From Neoarius graeffei (Eukaryota; Chordata; Actinopteri; Siluriformes; Ariidae): a DNA stretch of 64,000 nt. The notes beneath the pieces were generated by a model, which saw only the letters and a list, made by a program, of their open reading frames with translations, did not search any database and was not told where the DNA came from. The stretch's first letter is position 1. Every line of letters starts with the position of its first letter. The DNA lies in contig NC_083587.1 in assembly GCF_027579695.1 (NCBI RefSeq), forward strand, positions 33,895,732 to 33,959,731. Reading direction: 5' to 3'. The position numbers and the translations under genes are program-made. This document shows, piece after piece, positions 23,540-34,268 of this stretch.

Positions 23540-23705
23540 GGTGTTTAGAAAGACTCTGAACCTGATGTGATGAAATGCAGACCGCAGGTGTCTGACTTGA
23601 TCTTGCAGTAAGCATTGTTTCTGAAAGAATTCTGTTCATTCCAAAGCACTGTTTATTAGGTTTCTTTCAAAATCATCTTTTTAAATAAATTGGAAAAGGG
23701 AAAAC
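23540..23705 (+). other. pdia4: pdia4 3' untranslated region
   Basis: Follows the stop codon. The polyadenylation signal aataaa lies at 23684-23689. The cleavage site is inferred to lie a little downstream. Confidence 0.7.
23684..23689 (+). promoter_or_regulatory. pdia4: pdia4 polyadenylation signal aataaa
   Basis: Canonical hexamer 145 bp after the stop codon, the first on this strand after the gene. Confidence 0.75.
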
Positions 23706-24499
23706 AAACAGCTGTTCTCTTGTGCACTTCTGTTTAGATGGATGGGTGATCGAGCTGGGACCTTTTGGTTTGGTCACAAGCCTGACTTGTCAGAGCAGCA
23801 TGGATAATTTAGTTATCAGTAATACAATATTGAATCAAGTGTTACCAGGCAAGAAGCCCATTCATACAAGCTGGCTGCTCACCCATCAATAAAATGTTTA
23901 TTGAACACCGTGCTTTGGCATTTAGTCTGAAATCTGAGCTATAAAAATGGAGCAAAGATATCATGATGCCAATTATGAAAAATACTGACTTGTCCTGGAG
24001 GATCCAGAGGCCTGGAGGAAAGATTTGGAGGCTATAGGAAGGGGACAGTGAGTGTACACTTGCACAGGGCTCCCATGTGCACAAATTGGATGTGATCAGA
24101 TTTTTATACAATAGACTTTCTGTTCAATGGAAGACACCCAATGTATGTGTTTTATGCATGTCTTTAGTGTAATAAGCGTTTAAGACTAAAATTGGCTGAA
24201 GACAAAAATGCAGAACATGTAAATGCTGTATAAATGAGTACAAGTTGGTTGTTAGACATGAAGACCAAAGCAACTTACAAATGGGCTACTGTAACTTTCC
24301 ATACAACCTTTATTTTTTTCCAGAAGAGACAAACCACCAACTTCTGTTATGCTCACATTTTAATTCCTTTTTGTTTGACAAACACCATGAGCTGGTTCAT
24401 AAAAGGAGTTACTGAAACTGTTTATACCAAAGCTGGTCCACGGTTTACTACAAGTTTGTAACAAAATGTGCTTGAAGAGTGACTCAACTTAAACACAAG
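23706..24499. other. Intergenic DNA between pdia4 and ezh2, nothing recognised
   Basis: No exon, RNA gene or clean repeat end seen. Short frames here lack similarity I can recognise. Confidence 0.4.
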
Positions 24500-25310
24500 G
24501 AACACTGGTGCATCTCAAAATATTGGAAAGTTAAGTGTGTACACTTTTTTTTTTTTTTTTTTTTAATTAAAAAAACTTTTGCAATTCTGTATTCATTAAA
24601 GTGAAATTTAAGGCTGTCTTGATTTTGATTGGCGCATAAGTCAAGCCCAGTATCTTAAATGGAATATTCCATTTCAAATTTGAGAAGCAGTATAAAATAC
24701 TGTGCATTTCTTGGTCTAGTTCAGTACACAATCATGGGGAAGACTACTGACCTTAACAGTTGTCCAGAAGATGATCATTGACAGCCTCTACAAGGAGGGT
24801 AAGCCCCAGAAGGTTGTTGCTGAAAAAGCTGGCTGGAAAAGGTGCACAAGCAGTAGGGATGACTGCAGCCTTGAGAGGCTTGTCAAGTTGATTTCAAGAA
24901 CTTAGGAGAGCTTCATAAGATGTAACAATCCAGGCCTGAGTTTCTCAAAAGCATCACAGCATAAGGATCATTAAATGGTAGAGCAAGCAGCACAAACACT
25001 CTCCTAGTTAAGAGGCTTTTGGGGGAACCCACCCCAGTTCTTTCTCTCCTTAGCCCAGGTAAAATGCTTCTGATTGTCTCTGGTTCAGAAGTGGATTGAT
25101 ATTAGGAATGTGATGGTTGTAGCCCTTTTCTTGAAGATGTCTGTGTAGTGGCTTTTGAAGCACTGGCAGCAGCCTTGCTCCACTCCTCAAGTGGACTTTT
25201 CTTGGCCATCCTCTCAAGGCTGCGGTCATCCCTGTTACTTGTGCACCTTTTCCAGCCAACCTTTTCAGTAATGACCTATGGCTTGCTCTCCTTGTGGAGG
25301 GTGTCTATCA
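24500..25310. mobile_element. Two inverted fragments of one Tc1/mariner-type element
   Basis: The forward fragment carries gtgcatctcaaaatattgga near its tip and gaaaaagctggctggaaaag at about 24820. The same segment recurs on the minus strand near 25150-25265 (ggttggctggaaaaggtgca, ctgcagccttgagagg-type sequence). The minus-strand piece encodes a short recognisable tract (GWPRKVHLRSGARLLPVLQK). Both are dead. Confidence 0.65.
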
Positions 25311-25489
25311 TCTTCTGGACAACTGGCAAGAAAGAAGAGAGCACAACTTATCATACACTTGTGAAATTCCTCTGAGTAATAAGCACACAGACATGCCCAG
25401 AGCAGTGGGCAGCCATGCTAACAGTGCCCGGGGAGCAGTTGGGAGTTAGGTGCCTTGCTTAAGGGTGCCTCAATCCAAGGCTGTCTTGG

Positions 25490-25955
25490 ATTAGATAGAA
25501 CTTTATTGATCCCTTTGGGAGGGTTCCCTCAGGGAAATTAAGATTCTGGCAGCATTGTTGCAGGACAAACAAGAGAATAGGAAAACTTCTCGATAAATTA
25601 TTTACATATAAAAAAAATAAGATATGGGGAAGGGGTGTCAGCAGGAGAGATATTGCACATTGTCCAGTATTGGTTAGTGTCAGGCTAGGCTACTGCTCCT
25701 TCCCATCCTCTGTCCTGTTACACCCCCCCCCAGACTGAGTCTGTTCGTCCTGCACTTGGGAAGGAGCATTCTGTCACTGAACAGGCTCCTCTGGTTGCTG
25801 ATGACGGTGTGCAGAAGGTGACTGGCATCATCCATGATGTTGAATAGTTTGTACATAGACCTCTTCTCTGCCACAGTCACCAGAGAGTCCAGCTTCACGC
25901 CGACCACAGAGCCAGCCCATCTGATCAGTTTGTCCAGCCTGGATGTGTCCTATTA
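25490..25955 (-). pseudogene. Non-LTR retrotransposon 3' end (Rex1/CR1-like), ORF2 C-terminus
   Basis: The minus strand encodes LDKLIRWAGSVVGVKLDSLV, VAEKRSMYKLFNIMDDASHL and ISNQRSLFSDRMLLPKCRTN, the conserved C-terminal tail of fish LINE ORF2. It is followed by the 3' UTR-like cctgagggaaccctcccaaa and gggatcaataaagttctatc. This is a 5'-truncated insertion with broken frames. Confidence 0.75.
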
Positions 25956-26056
25956 ACACGGGGAGAACATGCAGACTCCACACAGAAAGGCTGCCGCTGG
26001 GCTCGAACCCAGAGCCTTCTTGCTGTGAGGTGACCGTGCTCACCAATGCGCTGCCC
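25956..26056 (-). mobile_element. SINE fragment (ggtggtgtagtggttag family), head only, inverted
   Basis: Minus-strand match to the family head: ctcacagcaagaaggctctg, then gggttcgagcccag (B box), and gagtctgcatgttctccccg. The body and tail are missing. Confidence 0.8.
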
Positions 26057-27057
26057 AAGTCAACAGTCTTCCCAATGATTGCAATTGTATGTATTGAACT
26101 AGACAGAGATACACGGTATACTGTTTTACTCAAATTCAGCGAAATATATATTTTAAGAATTGATTTCTGATTTTCATGAGCGATAATCAAAATTTAAAAC
26201 AAAAGCACTGAAATATTTTGCTTTACATGTAATGAAGGGGGGGGGGGAATGAACTTTTTCATGATATTTCAATATTTTGAGTTGCATTAGTAAAGGAGTT
26301 TTAGGTTCTAGATTTCAGAGGCGTTTGATAAAACAGCATGGCGGTGTTTTCGAAAATGTCATGGTTGGGAGTTTGTAACCAATTACTGATCTCTTCGAGA
26401 AATTCAAAGTCCATTGGACCAATCAGATGCCTCGGTTTCATTCAGGCTTTGTAAACATTCTGATCATTAGAATAAGGGACAGATTTACTAGGGAAGGAAA
26501 TAAAAACGGTACTTGTGTCAAACTGGAAGAAAATCCCCAAGTGTACGGATATGCGAAATGGAAAAATCACGGTATATTTTTAATCAAAAACGACTAAGGG
26601 GGACTCCACTTCCGACAGCGCAATGACGTAAACACTGTCGTTATACCCGTTACGTCAAAATAATGGGCGGGGCCTAATACACCGGATGAACCCAAGTTCA
26701 GAGTCTGAAGGCGACAAGGCTAAAAACTGACATGTTTACACTGACGCTATGATCCCACAATGAAAAGAATGCGTTTCAGATTACATCAGGAAACCACTGC
26801 AACGTATAATATTTCTTAAAACGTAAACCGATCATTGTATTCCTACGATTATAATAATAAAGCCTTAAAAGCGCTCCAGTGCTATAATTTATTTGAGAAT
26901 TATAAATGAACAAACAATAACGTCATACCGGTCGTATAAGCCGTCGGTCTGTTTTTACACAAAAATTGTGTTCTTTCAAAAAAAAACAACCACAAGAACA
27001 AAGGAGAACTTCTCCACATGTCCCCTTTTCTGGGCCCCTCACGCTAAGCGGCGTCTG
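26057..27057. other. Upstream flank of ezh2 with CRE-like and GC-box motifs
   Basis: No gene. It contains paired CCAAT elements (ccattggaccaatcag, about 26411-26426), tgacgta at 26624-26630, tacgtca at 26651-26657 and a GC box tgggcgggg near 26664. They could belong to the ezh2 upstream promoter or be chance. Confidence 0.35.
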
Positions 27058-27190
27058 ATTGGACGCTTGTAATGCACCATGTGACCTATCAAAATCCCTG
27101 ATGGTGAGAATCCTGAGTTTGGGACGCTGTGATTGGTTCATTCGTTTTGGCGCTCGTTGATTCTGCAGCGCCCAGAAATGGGCGGAGTTA
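27058..27190 (+). promoter_or_regulatory. ezh2: Candidate ezh2 core promoter (CCAAT boxes, E2F site, GC box)
   Basis: Inverted CCAAT (attgg) at 27058-27062 and 27132-27136 are NF-Y type. An E2F consensus ttttggcgc lies at 27145-27153, followed by a GC box tgggcggag at about 27179. No TATA box. Human EZH2 is a known E2F target with a TATA-less, CCAAT-containing promoter, and the order here fits. The position just upstream of a plausible untranslated exon supports it, but transcription was not observed. Confidence 0.6.
27145..27153 (+). promoter_or_regulatory. ezh2: E2F site ttttggcgc
   Basis: Matches TTTSGCGC. It sits 8 bp downstream of an inverted CCAAT box, a common arrangement in cell-cycle promoters. 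Confidence 0.6.
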
Positions 27191-27539
27191 GAGAGAGCGG
27201 AGAGAAAGCGGGTTTGAATAGTTAGAGCAACGGAAATATTGAAGATTGTAAGACAGTTTTATTTTATTTAAAATTTAATTCTGGCCTTTTGGGTTTACTG
27301 TAAGGGACCTCGAAGCGTCGGAGCTTGGAAAGGACACGGGGCTGAAAGGAGCTTTGGTGGCTTTGTTTAGAGCGAGCTTGCCGGTATTGGAGGTGAAGCG
27401 ACCCCCCCCCCTCCTTTCAGTGCTTCAGTTAGCTTAGCTTAGCTTTCAGCTTAGCTAAGTGCTAATCTTTACTCGTCAGCTTCGTTTACTGTCTGAACAC
27501 TGAATCTCTGAGTGGTTCATGTGGACTGGACTTCTGAAG
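27185..27539 (+). other. ezh2: Candidate non-coding first exon of ezh2
   Basis: EZH2 begins translation in exon 2, so an untranslated exon upstream is expected. This GC-moderate stretch (gcggagagaaagcgggtttg ...) follows the promoter motifs and ends ctgaag|gtatct, a usable donor at 27540. Another donor, cag|gtaacc at 27610, is equally possible. There is no ATG-initiated conserved frame. Confidence 0.45.
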
Positions 27540-28400
27540 GTATCTCTCTCTCTCACACACACACACACAGAGTGTGTTCCAGCTGTTGTAGCTCAATCTG
27601 GTTAGCCAGGTAACCTTACTGAAGTAGTTATTGGCTAGTCAACTGTAAAATAATCTCCATAGTAAAAGCTTTTCCTCAGGGTTTTGTCAGGTTCTTAATA
27701 ATCCGCGTTTGAAGTAATAAAATTATTCAAAGCTACACAGAGACTCTAGTCAAGGTTATTAACGAGCATGTTACAGAAACATGTGAGTTAATATTATAGT
27801 GTGGCATTCAGGAAGAAGAAACTGGTTCAAGCTGAAATTTTCTTTTTGACATGAGTTTTCTTTCATTTTAGTTTGCTGTGTCTGTGACTTTTAATTGTCC
27901 CTGTTGGAGATCCAATCCATCCTAATGTTTGAATAAGGCGCGTTTGTTAATTTTTAACTCTCTCTAAGCATTTCATATCCACTGAGATATATATATTAAT
28001 TGCATAACACACACATATAGTTTGCCTGACATTAGTTCTTGCCCTTGACGTCTCCTGGAGTTCAAAGTGAAAAGCTTATCCCATTATGTTGAAGGATTTA
28101 CCTTGGGTAGGTTTTTGTTTCAGCAAACAGCCATCTGGCTTCTAGTTTGCTCCTAATAACACAATTTTATCTGTGTATGAAAGCAGGCAACCAAGTATCG
28201 GGGTACAAACGAACAAACCTCTTAATTTTACGTACATGAGTCGGGTAGGGCTGGGTAGGTACTGTAGGTAGGAATCGTCATGTTCCAAGTTGAGCCGCTC
28301 CTATTTTCAGTTGACTGTTGTTTCAGGTCTCTGTGGGTCGTCTAGTGGTCCTCCATATGTTTGTCCAACCGTGCTTTGAATCCGTTAACATTTATTTATT
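27540..28400 (+). other. ezh2: ezh2 intron 1 start, nothing recognised
   Basis: AT-rich sequence with a short CA/TC run near 27543-27570. No element ends or frames of note. Confidence 0.4.
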
Positions 28401-28970
28401 TATCCTTTATTTTACGGTGGTGTAGTGGTTAGCGCTGTCGCCTCACAGCAAGAAGGTCCTGGGTTCGAGCCCCGGGGCCGGCGAGGGCCTTTCTGTGTGG
28501 AGTTTGCATGTTCTCCCCGTGTCCGCGTGGGTTTCCTCCGGGTGCTCCGGTTTCCCCCACAGTCCAAAGACATGCAGGTTAGGTTAACTGGTGACTCTAA
28601 ATTGACCGTAGGTGTGAATGTGAGTGTGAATGGTTGTCTGTGTCTATGTGTCAGCCCTGTGATGACCTGGCGACTTGTCCAGGGTGTACCCCGCCTTTCG
28701 CCCGTAGTCAGCTGGGATAGGCTCCAGCTTGCCTGCGACCCTGTAGAGGGATGAAGCGGCTAGAGATAATGAGATGAGATCCTTTATTTTACCAGGAATG
28801 TCCCATTGAGATACGTTATCTCTTCTTCCAGGGAGTCCTGGCCAAGGTGGCAGCAAATAAAAGGTTTCAATATACATAGACAACACACACAGAACATGCA
28901 ATATTAACACATATAAGCGCACAGGCATTCCAAAAAATGAAAATAAAATAAACACAGACTAAGCACATTG
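28384..28970. repeat. LINE-tail-like repeat carrying a SINE
   Basis: Either side of the SINE the sequence reads cctttattttaccaggaatg, then tcccattgagatacgttatc and ccagggagtcctggccaagg. I recall this as a common fish LINE 3' region. The SINE duplication falls inside it. Confidence 0.5.
28415..28778 (+). mobile_element. Fish SINE (ggtggtgtagtggttag family), full length
   Basis: Head cggtggtgtagtggttagcg, B box gggttcgagccccg, tail gataatgagatgag. A perfect 13-bp duplication atcctttatttta at 28402-28414 and 28779-28791. Confidence 0.95.
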
Positions 28971-29252
28971 GGCGGCATGGTGGTGTAGTGGTTAGCACGG
29001 TCGCCTCACAGTGAAGAAGGTTCTGGATTCGAACCCAGCAGCCGGCGAGGGCCTTTCTGTGTGGAGTTTGCATGTTCTCCACGTGTCTGCATGGGTTTCC
29101 TCTGGGTGCTCCGGTTTCCCCCACAGTTTAAAAAGACACGGTTAGGTTAATCTGGGACAGCCTTGGGCTGAGGTGCCCTTGAGCAAGGCCCCTAACTCCC
29201 AACTGCTCCCCTGGCGCTGTTAGCATGGCTGCCCACTGCTCTGGGTATGTGT

Positions 29253-30331
29253 TAGAGGTCTGCGCAGGTCGGATTTTTCAGTCCTGCCCGCGCCCGCATT
29301 GTGCAGTCCCACTCCCGCCCGCGCCCACAAAGAATTATGATTTTCAGTCCCACTCCCGCCCGCGCCTGCCATATTTTGTCCCGCTCCCGCCCGCAAATCC
29401 CGCATGATGCAGACGTTCGCGTTATTTCTCAGGAAAGTTCTTGTCTTGACACAGCGTGATGGTGCCCCGCCCCCTACTTTGAGTGGATTTGAGCATAAAT
29501 ATCTACAGTTCATGTTTATTATTTACCTTGTTTCTGAATTCAGCATGTAGTGTCTCTAATAATAATAATAATTAGTGCTGTCAAGCGATTAAAATATTTA
29601 ATAGCGAATCGCACATTTTTGTCACATGAGAAACCATTGTAATTCTCTGATCAGCATAAAAAAGTGAATGGGCTTGCTTTGTACCAAATTTTTTTTTTTA
29701 TTGCAAAGCAGAGCTAGCAAGAGAACCATGAGTGAACAACTCTAATCAGAGAGATAGGTTACACAGTGACGGTAGGCTTGACTCAATGCTATCCCAGAAA
29801 TCCTTCCTGTAATATGCAAATTTGGCCGCCTCTGATTGGACAGCCAAATTTGCATATTACAGGAAGGATTTCTGGGATAGCATTGAGTCAAGCCTACCGT
29901 CACTGTGTAACCTGTCTCTCTGATTAGAGTTGTAGACTAACGCAAGCAGTAAATCACTTCACTCATGGTTCTCTTGCTAGCTGGGTGTGAACGGCGAGTC
30001 ATTAGAGTGATCAAAGGATTTCCCGTTAGGGTGACTTTCTCTGCAAATTTAGGCATCTTAAAATGTTTTTATTAATGCCAAATAAAATATCCAGCACCAA
30101 TTATATATGATAGACATAAATTAATAATTTATAAATTTTATTTCAAACATGTTTTTAGTTAGTGGGACTGCAGCTTATCACCGCTCCCGCCCGCACCGCA
30201 TATGTGCACTCGTGTCCGCATATGTGCACTTCCGTCCCCGCCCGCGCCCACAATGAACTTTCAAAATTTGTCCCGCGCCGCACTGCTTTGCGGCGGGTCC
30301 CGCGGGACCCCCGCGGGAGTGCAGGGCTCTA
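29253..30331. mobile_element. hAT element inside a SINE
   Basis: Left end tagaggtctgcgcaggtcgg, right end (inverted) tagagccctgcactcccgcg. A perfect 8-bp duplication gtatgtgt at 29245-29252 and 30332-30339. The ends are rich in cccgcccgcgcc motifs. It contains a palindrome at 29713-29981. Confidence 0.92.
29713..29981. repeat. Long palindrome (arms >100 bp) inside the hAT
   Basis: gctagcaagagaaccatgag at the left is repeated inverted at the right. The arms converge on ccaaatttgcatattacagg near 29825-29845. It has interruptions in the right arm and is probably a foldback MITE. Confidence 0.8.
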
Positions 30332-30403
30332 GTATGTGTGTGTGTTCACTGCTTCAGATGGGTTAAATGCTGAGAGGAAATTTTAAGTGTGTGATGAATA
30401 AAG

Positions 30404-30404
30404 T

Positions 30405-30472
<68 letters not shown>
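30404..30472. repeat. (TTCT)n microsatellite
   Basis: About 17 tandem ttct units forming the 3' tail of the SINE. Confidence 0.97.
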
Positions 30473-30599
30473 TTTTCATAGACATTCCAGATGTCAACAT
30501 TCCAGATGTTATTGACAAGAAAAAATGAATTAAATATATAAGGGTTAAAAATTATGAAAAACTGTGGCACTGTTGTGTGAGAACTGAGTTTAAAAGACT

Positions 30600-30998
30600 T
30601 TTAAAGACATTTAGGGAGGGTCGGGAGTCCGAATTTTAAAGTATTTTGTAATTTGGCTCTGTAACAACTCAGGCAAGTTGTTCCACCAACAGACCACCCG
30701 GTTGCTGAAGAAATCCAGTCTTTTGTTGCTCTTAACAGCGTTCTTTTTTTCAGTTGGTGTTTGTCTTCATTCCTGTTATGCATGCCTTTTGTATTGTGTT
30801 TCTCATGTACATATTTGTAGGCGTTCATCATACCACCTCGTACGCTAATGTAGGTAGCTTAAGATCTTTCAGTCTGTCCTCGTATGGAAGATCCGTCAGT
30901 CCAGGCACGTCTCTGAACGCTCTCAATCTGTTCCGCCAATTTCCACGTGTAGGGTGACCGTACTGGTGCACCGTACTCAAGATGTGGGTGTATCAGTG
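30600..30998 (-). pseudogene. LINE ORF2 C-terminal part (downstream of a hAT break)
   Basis: The minus strand encodes the HPHLEYGAPVRSPYTWKLAE-like region, an EQIESVQRRAW tract and a tail ending in LQNTLKFGLP. This is the post-polymerase region of a CR1/Jockey-superfamily ORF2, in several frames. It continues at 32286 once the hAT at 30999-32277 is removed. Confidence 0.75.
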
Positions 30999-32277
30999 TA
31001 AGGTATTAGGCAGAGACCCGTCCACCCGTAAATTTGACGGGCGATTGCCGATTTCAACGGGCAAGTATACACACAGACGGATACTGAAACGGACGATAAT
31101 GCCGAAAATTTTCGCACATGAATACTCCCACATGTCATCCGATAAATCCAGTTATGTTCCGCCCACACACGGACTGGCCATCGGGAGTAGCGGGAGTTTT
31201 CCCGGTGGGCTGGTGGTTCAGCGTGGGCCGGCGGAGAAAAAAAAAAAAAAAAAACAGTTGCGCGCTGGCCTTTAATATGATAAGCAATGTTAACAGTTTC
31301 TTTAACAAACTGTTAACATTGCTTATTACAGTTGCGCGCTGGCCTTTAATATGATAAGCAATGTTAACAGTTTGTTAAAGAAACTGTTAACATTGCTTAT
31401 CATATTAAAGGCCAGCGCGCAACTGTTTTTTTTTTTTTTTTTTTTCTCCGCTGGCCCACACTGAACCACCGGCCCACTGGGAAAACTCCCGCTACTCCCG
31501 ATGGCCAGTCCGTGTGTGGTTCCGCCATCATTTACAAATCGTAAGAAACACAGTTTAATACGAAAAATACTGAAAACTTGAAATGAAAAATCAGAATATT
31601 TCATCGTTTCCGCCATTTTGGCCCGCACTGAATCTTGTAACATGCGGACTGAATAAATCGCGAATTCTGATTGGTCGAAAATTGCCAAACACCCTGCGTT
31701 GTAGTTTCCTCTTTCTTGGCGGGAGAACCGCATTTTTTTTTGCTGACTCACTCTTCTGGATCAAGATGAATCCCAACAAACGCCCCAAATTGAATGTGAC
31801 AAAAACTGATTCGTTTTTCCACAAAAAGACAGAAAAGGTATGTGTGATACATTGATTAACAAGGGGGTTTCATTGGGGTATGGTAAAATAGAATACTGTT
31901 GGTTTTTTTTTTATTAAATACTGTAACTAGATCAAAAGATTATATACAATTCATTGTTGTTTATTTTCTTTTCACTTTTGTTACCAAATCAAACACCATA
32001 CATACATCTGATACATTCAGGAGTGAAACTGAAAAAAATACATAGTAAAAATATGCAATATTTCTGATCAAAAATTACACGCCATTTCACCCTGAAAATG
32101 TCCTAGAATGCAGGAAATGAAGTCTAAATTTCAAAAATTTTCTGGGGGGGCATGCCCCCAGACCCCCCTAGAGAGACTTCACGCCTGCGGCGCTCGTCTT
32201 CGCACCTGCGGCGCTTATCAGGATTATATAAAATATTATTTTTGACTGGTAAATTTCTTTTTCTGCCTAATACCCTA
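30999..32277. mobile_element. hAT element inserted in a LINE
   Basis: Left end taaggtattaggcaga, right end (inverted) tagggtattaggcaga. A perfect 8-bp duplication tatcagtg at 30991-30998 and 32278-32285. It carries a foldback element at 31163-31519 and no transposase that I recognise. Confidence 0.92.
31163..31519. mobile_element. Foldback MITE inside the hAT
   Basis: Ends ccacacacggactggccatc and complement. The flanking repeat ttccgc lies at 31157-31162 and 31520-31525. The centre repeats gataagcaatgttaacagtt three times in alternating orientation, a partial duplication of the hairpin. Confidence 0.82.
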
Positions 32278-32285
32278 TATCAGTG

Positions 32286-33270
32286 GCTTGTACAGGAGAG
32301 AGAAGACCTCTTTATCGCCGTATTAAAATGGTCTCCACATAAGTCCTGCAATCTGGTTGGCTTTTGAGACACTAGCTGCTTTATGGTTCTCAAAACTGAG
32401 CTCGTTGTCCACCAGAATCCCCAGATCTTTTTCCTGTTGTGTCGAGGCTAACGGCGCCATTCTTGTTTTATCAGTCATGGTATACGTGTAGTCGGGATGC
32501 CTTGAACCAATTCGGATCACTGTACGTTTGTCAGGGCGGAAGCACAACTGCCACTTTCCTGCCCATCCTTGTAGACTAGAAAGGTCTTGTAGCATTTCAC
32601 ATTCCTGCTCGTGACTGACTGGGCAGAACGTCTTTGTGTCATCTGCAAATAATTTTAGGTGGCTTGATACTACCTCGGGCATGTCATTAGCAAAGATGGT
32701 GAATGGTACTTGTCCTAACACACTGCCTTGTGGCACTCCACTGCTTACCTCAGCCCATCCTGATTTGGTCCCATTGAAACAGACTCTTTGCTTACACTCA
32801 GTAAGAAAGGAATTGATCCAATGTAGCAAATTGCCCTTGATGCCGTAGCTTTCGATCTTTGCTAGGAGACGTTGTATTGGTACAGAGTCAAAGGCTTTGC
32901 GAAAAACCAAACATCGACTGGCAAACCCTGGTCTAAACCACTCTGTCCAGTCCTCCAAACATTCAAGCATCTGTGTCCCCGTAGACCTCCCTGGAAGAAA
33001 CCCATACTGATGCTGTGTGAATAGACCATTCATTTTCATATGGGTTACCAGTGCATCTCTAATGGCTCCTTCTAAAACTTTTCCAGTGACCGATCGCCCA
33101 GGCTGACCGGGTGATAGTTGCTAGGAGCTTTCTTGCATCCTTTTTTTTTTTTTTTTGAAGATTGGTGTTTTATGCCCAATTTTCCATTCACTGGGGAGCT
33201 TACCTTCAAGTGACTTGGTGAATATTATTTGCAAGGGTACTGACAAACGTCTCTGCTAGCATCTTTTATT
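32286..33270 (-). pseudogene. Reverse transcriptase fragment of a CR1/Jockey-type LINE
   Basis: A 238-residue minus frame (32323-33039) spans fingers to thumb: QYGFLPGRSTGTQML, FRKAFDSVP (catalytic Asp region), GVPQGSVLG, and FADDTK with the paired Asp of the polymerase site. Upstream, in another frame, LPSEWKIGHKTPIF continues the motif to about 33230, so at least one frameshift exists. The endonuclease domain is missing. The remainder of the ORF lies at 30600-30998, past a hAT. Confidence 0.88.
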
Positions 33271-34268
33271 TTCTTCTAAAGTTGCAAATTTCTCTGGGTT
33301 TCATAATTACTGTTCACCCAAATGCAATTGAATTGATTCCCTATCCATATAAACGTGTCTTAATTTTTTGTCTGCTGTTTCTCTTAGTATAAAAAAAATT
33401 CATGTCAAGTAACAAGTGTATATTTACATTTAAAGACAAAAAAAACTTGTAAATGTTTATAATCCTGTGGTGTGTAATTACAGTACTCGACAAGTTTATT
33501 GAAACGCTTTTTTTTTTTTGGTGCGTCGTTACAATATAATTCAAGAGAATTGAAGAATCAATTTCATTTCTGTATAATTATAATTTTGTCTTCATGTCTT
33601 GGAATTTGACGTGGATGCAGACTTTTTTTTATAAAAAGTTTTGGAGATCATGATGCACTAAAGCATGATGAGGTGTGCTGTTATAGGAAAGTAATCAATA
33701 TCCGTGAAACAAGTTAGTTCCAAATTTCACTTGATCTAGCAGCTGAGATCAGTAACTTCCTCACGTTTTCTCGATGTTAACAAGACAGAAAAAAAAATGC
33801 AGCTTGATGGTGAGAAACTGCAAAAGGCAACACCTGCATTCTTAAAAGAGACTGGATGAATGAACAGATTTATACTCAAGGGTTATGAAGAGCTGGTACT
33901 GGAGACTCCTTCTTTGAATGATAGATAAACATGTCCTTACAGGACATGTTAATTCTTAAATAGCAAATTTTTAGTCCATTTATCTTATATGAAATACATA
34001 TGCTTCACATAATATGAGAGACAAATTTTTGTGAATGAGTTGTGACTATATAAATGACGACGTGTCGGAACGCAGATGTTAAAATAAACCTGTCGTTTGC
34101 CTGCCAGCCAGATCTGATAATTCAGCAATGCTGTACTGTAATCAACATGCACAATATTGCAAGCTTCAAATTATTCCCAGCCCTCTGTTCCATTTGGAAG
34201 GATCACTTTAGGTAGTGCACAGTGCGGTTTATTTGGGCAGTATTTGTGCTCCCAGTATTTACTGTCTT
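33271..34268. other. ezh2: ezh2 intron 1 sequence, mostly unassigned
   Basis: AT-rich. Near 33885-33905 the wording (ctggtactggagactccttc) resembles the repeat at 62391-62500, suggesting an old shared interspersed element. Nothing else recognised. Confidence 0.4.

Larger units (their letters stand above)
28972..30472 (+). mobile_element. Second SINE type with (TTCT)n tail, interrupted by a hAT
   Basis: The tRNA-like head ggtggtgtagtggttagcac is shared with the other family, but the 3' part differs: ggtgcccttgagcaaggccc, ctcccaactgctcccctggc, then after the hAT gtgtgttcactgcttcagat and aataaagttctttcttt. A related 3' fragment lies inverted at about 25390-25470. The TTCT run at 30404-30472 is its tail. 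Confidence 0.75.

Noticed and set aside
23117..23639. Long minus-strand frames opposite the last pdia4 exon
   Set aside because: Antisense shadows of a conserved coding exon. No independent support.
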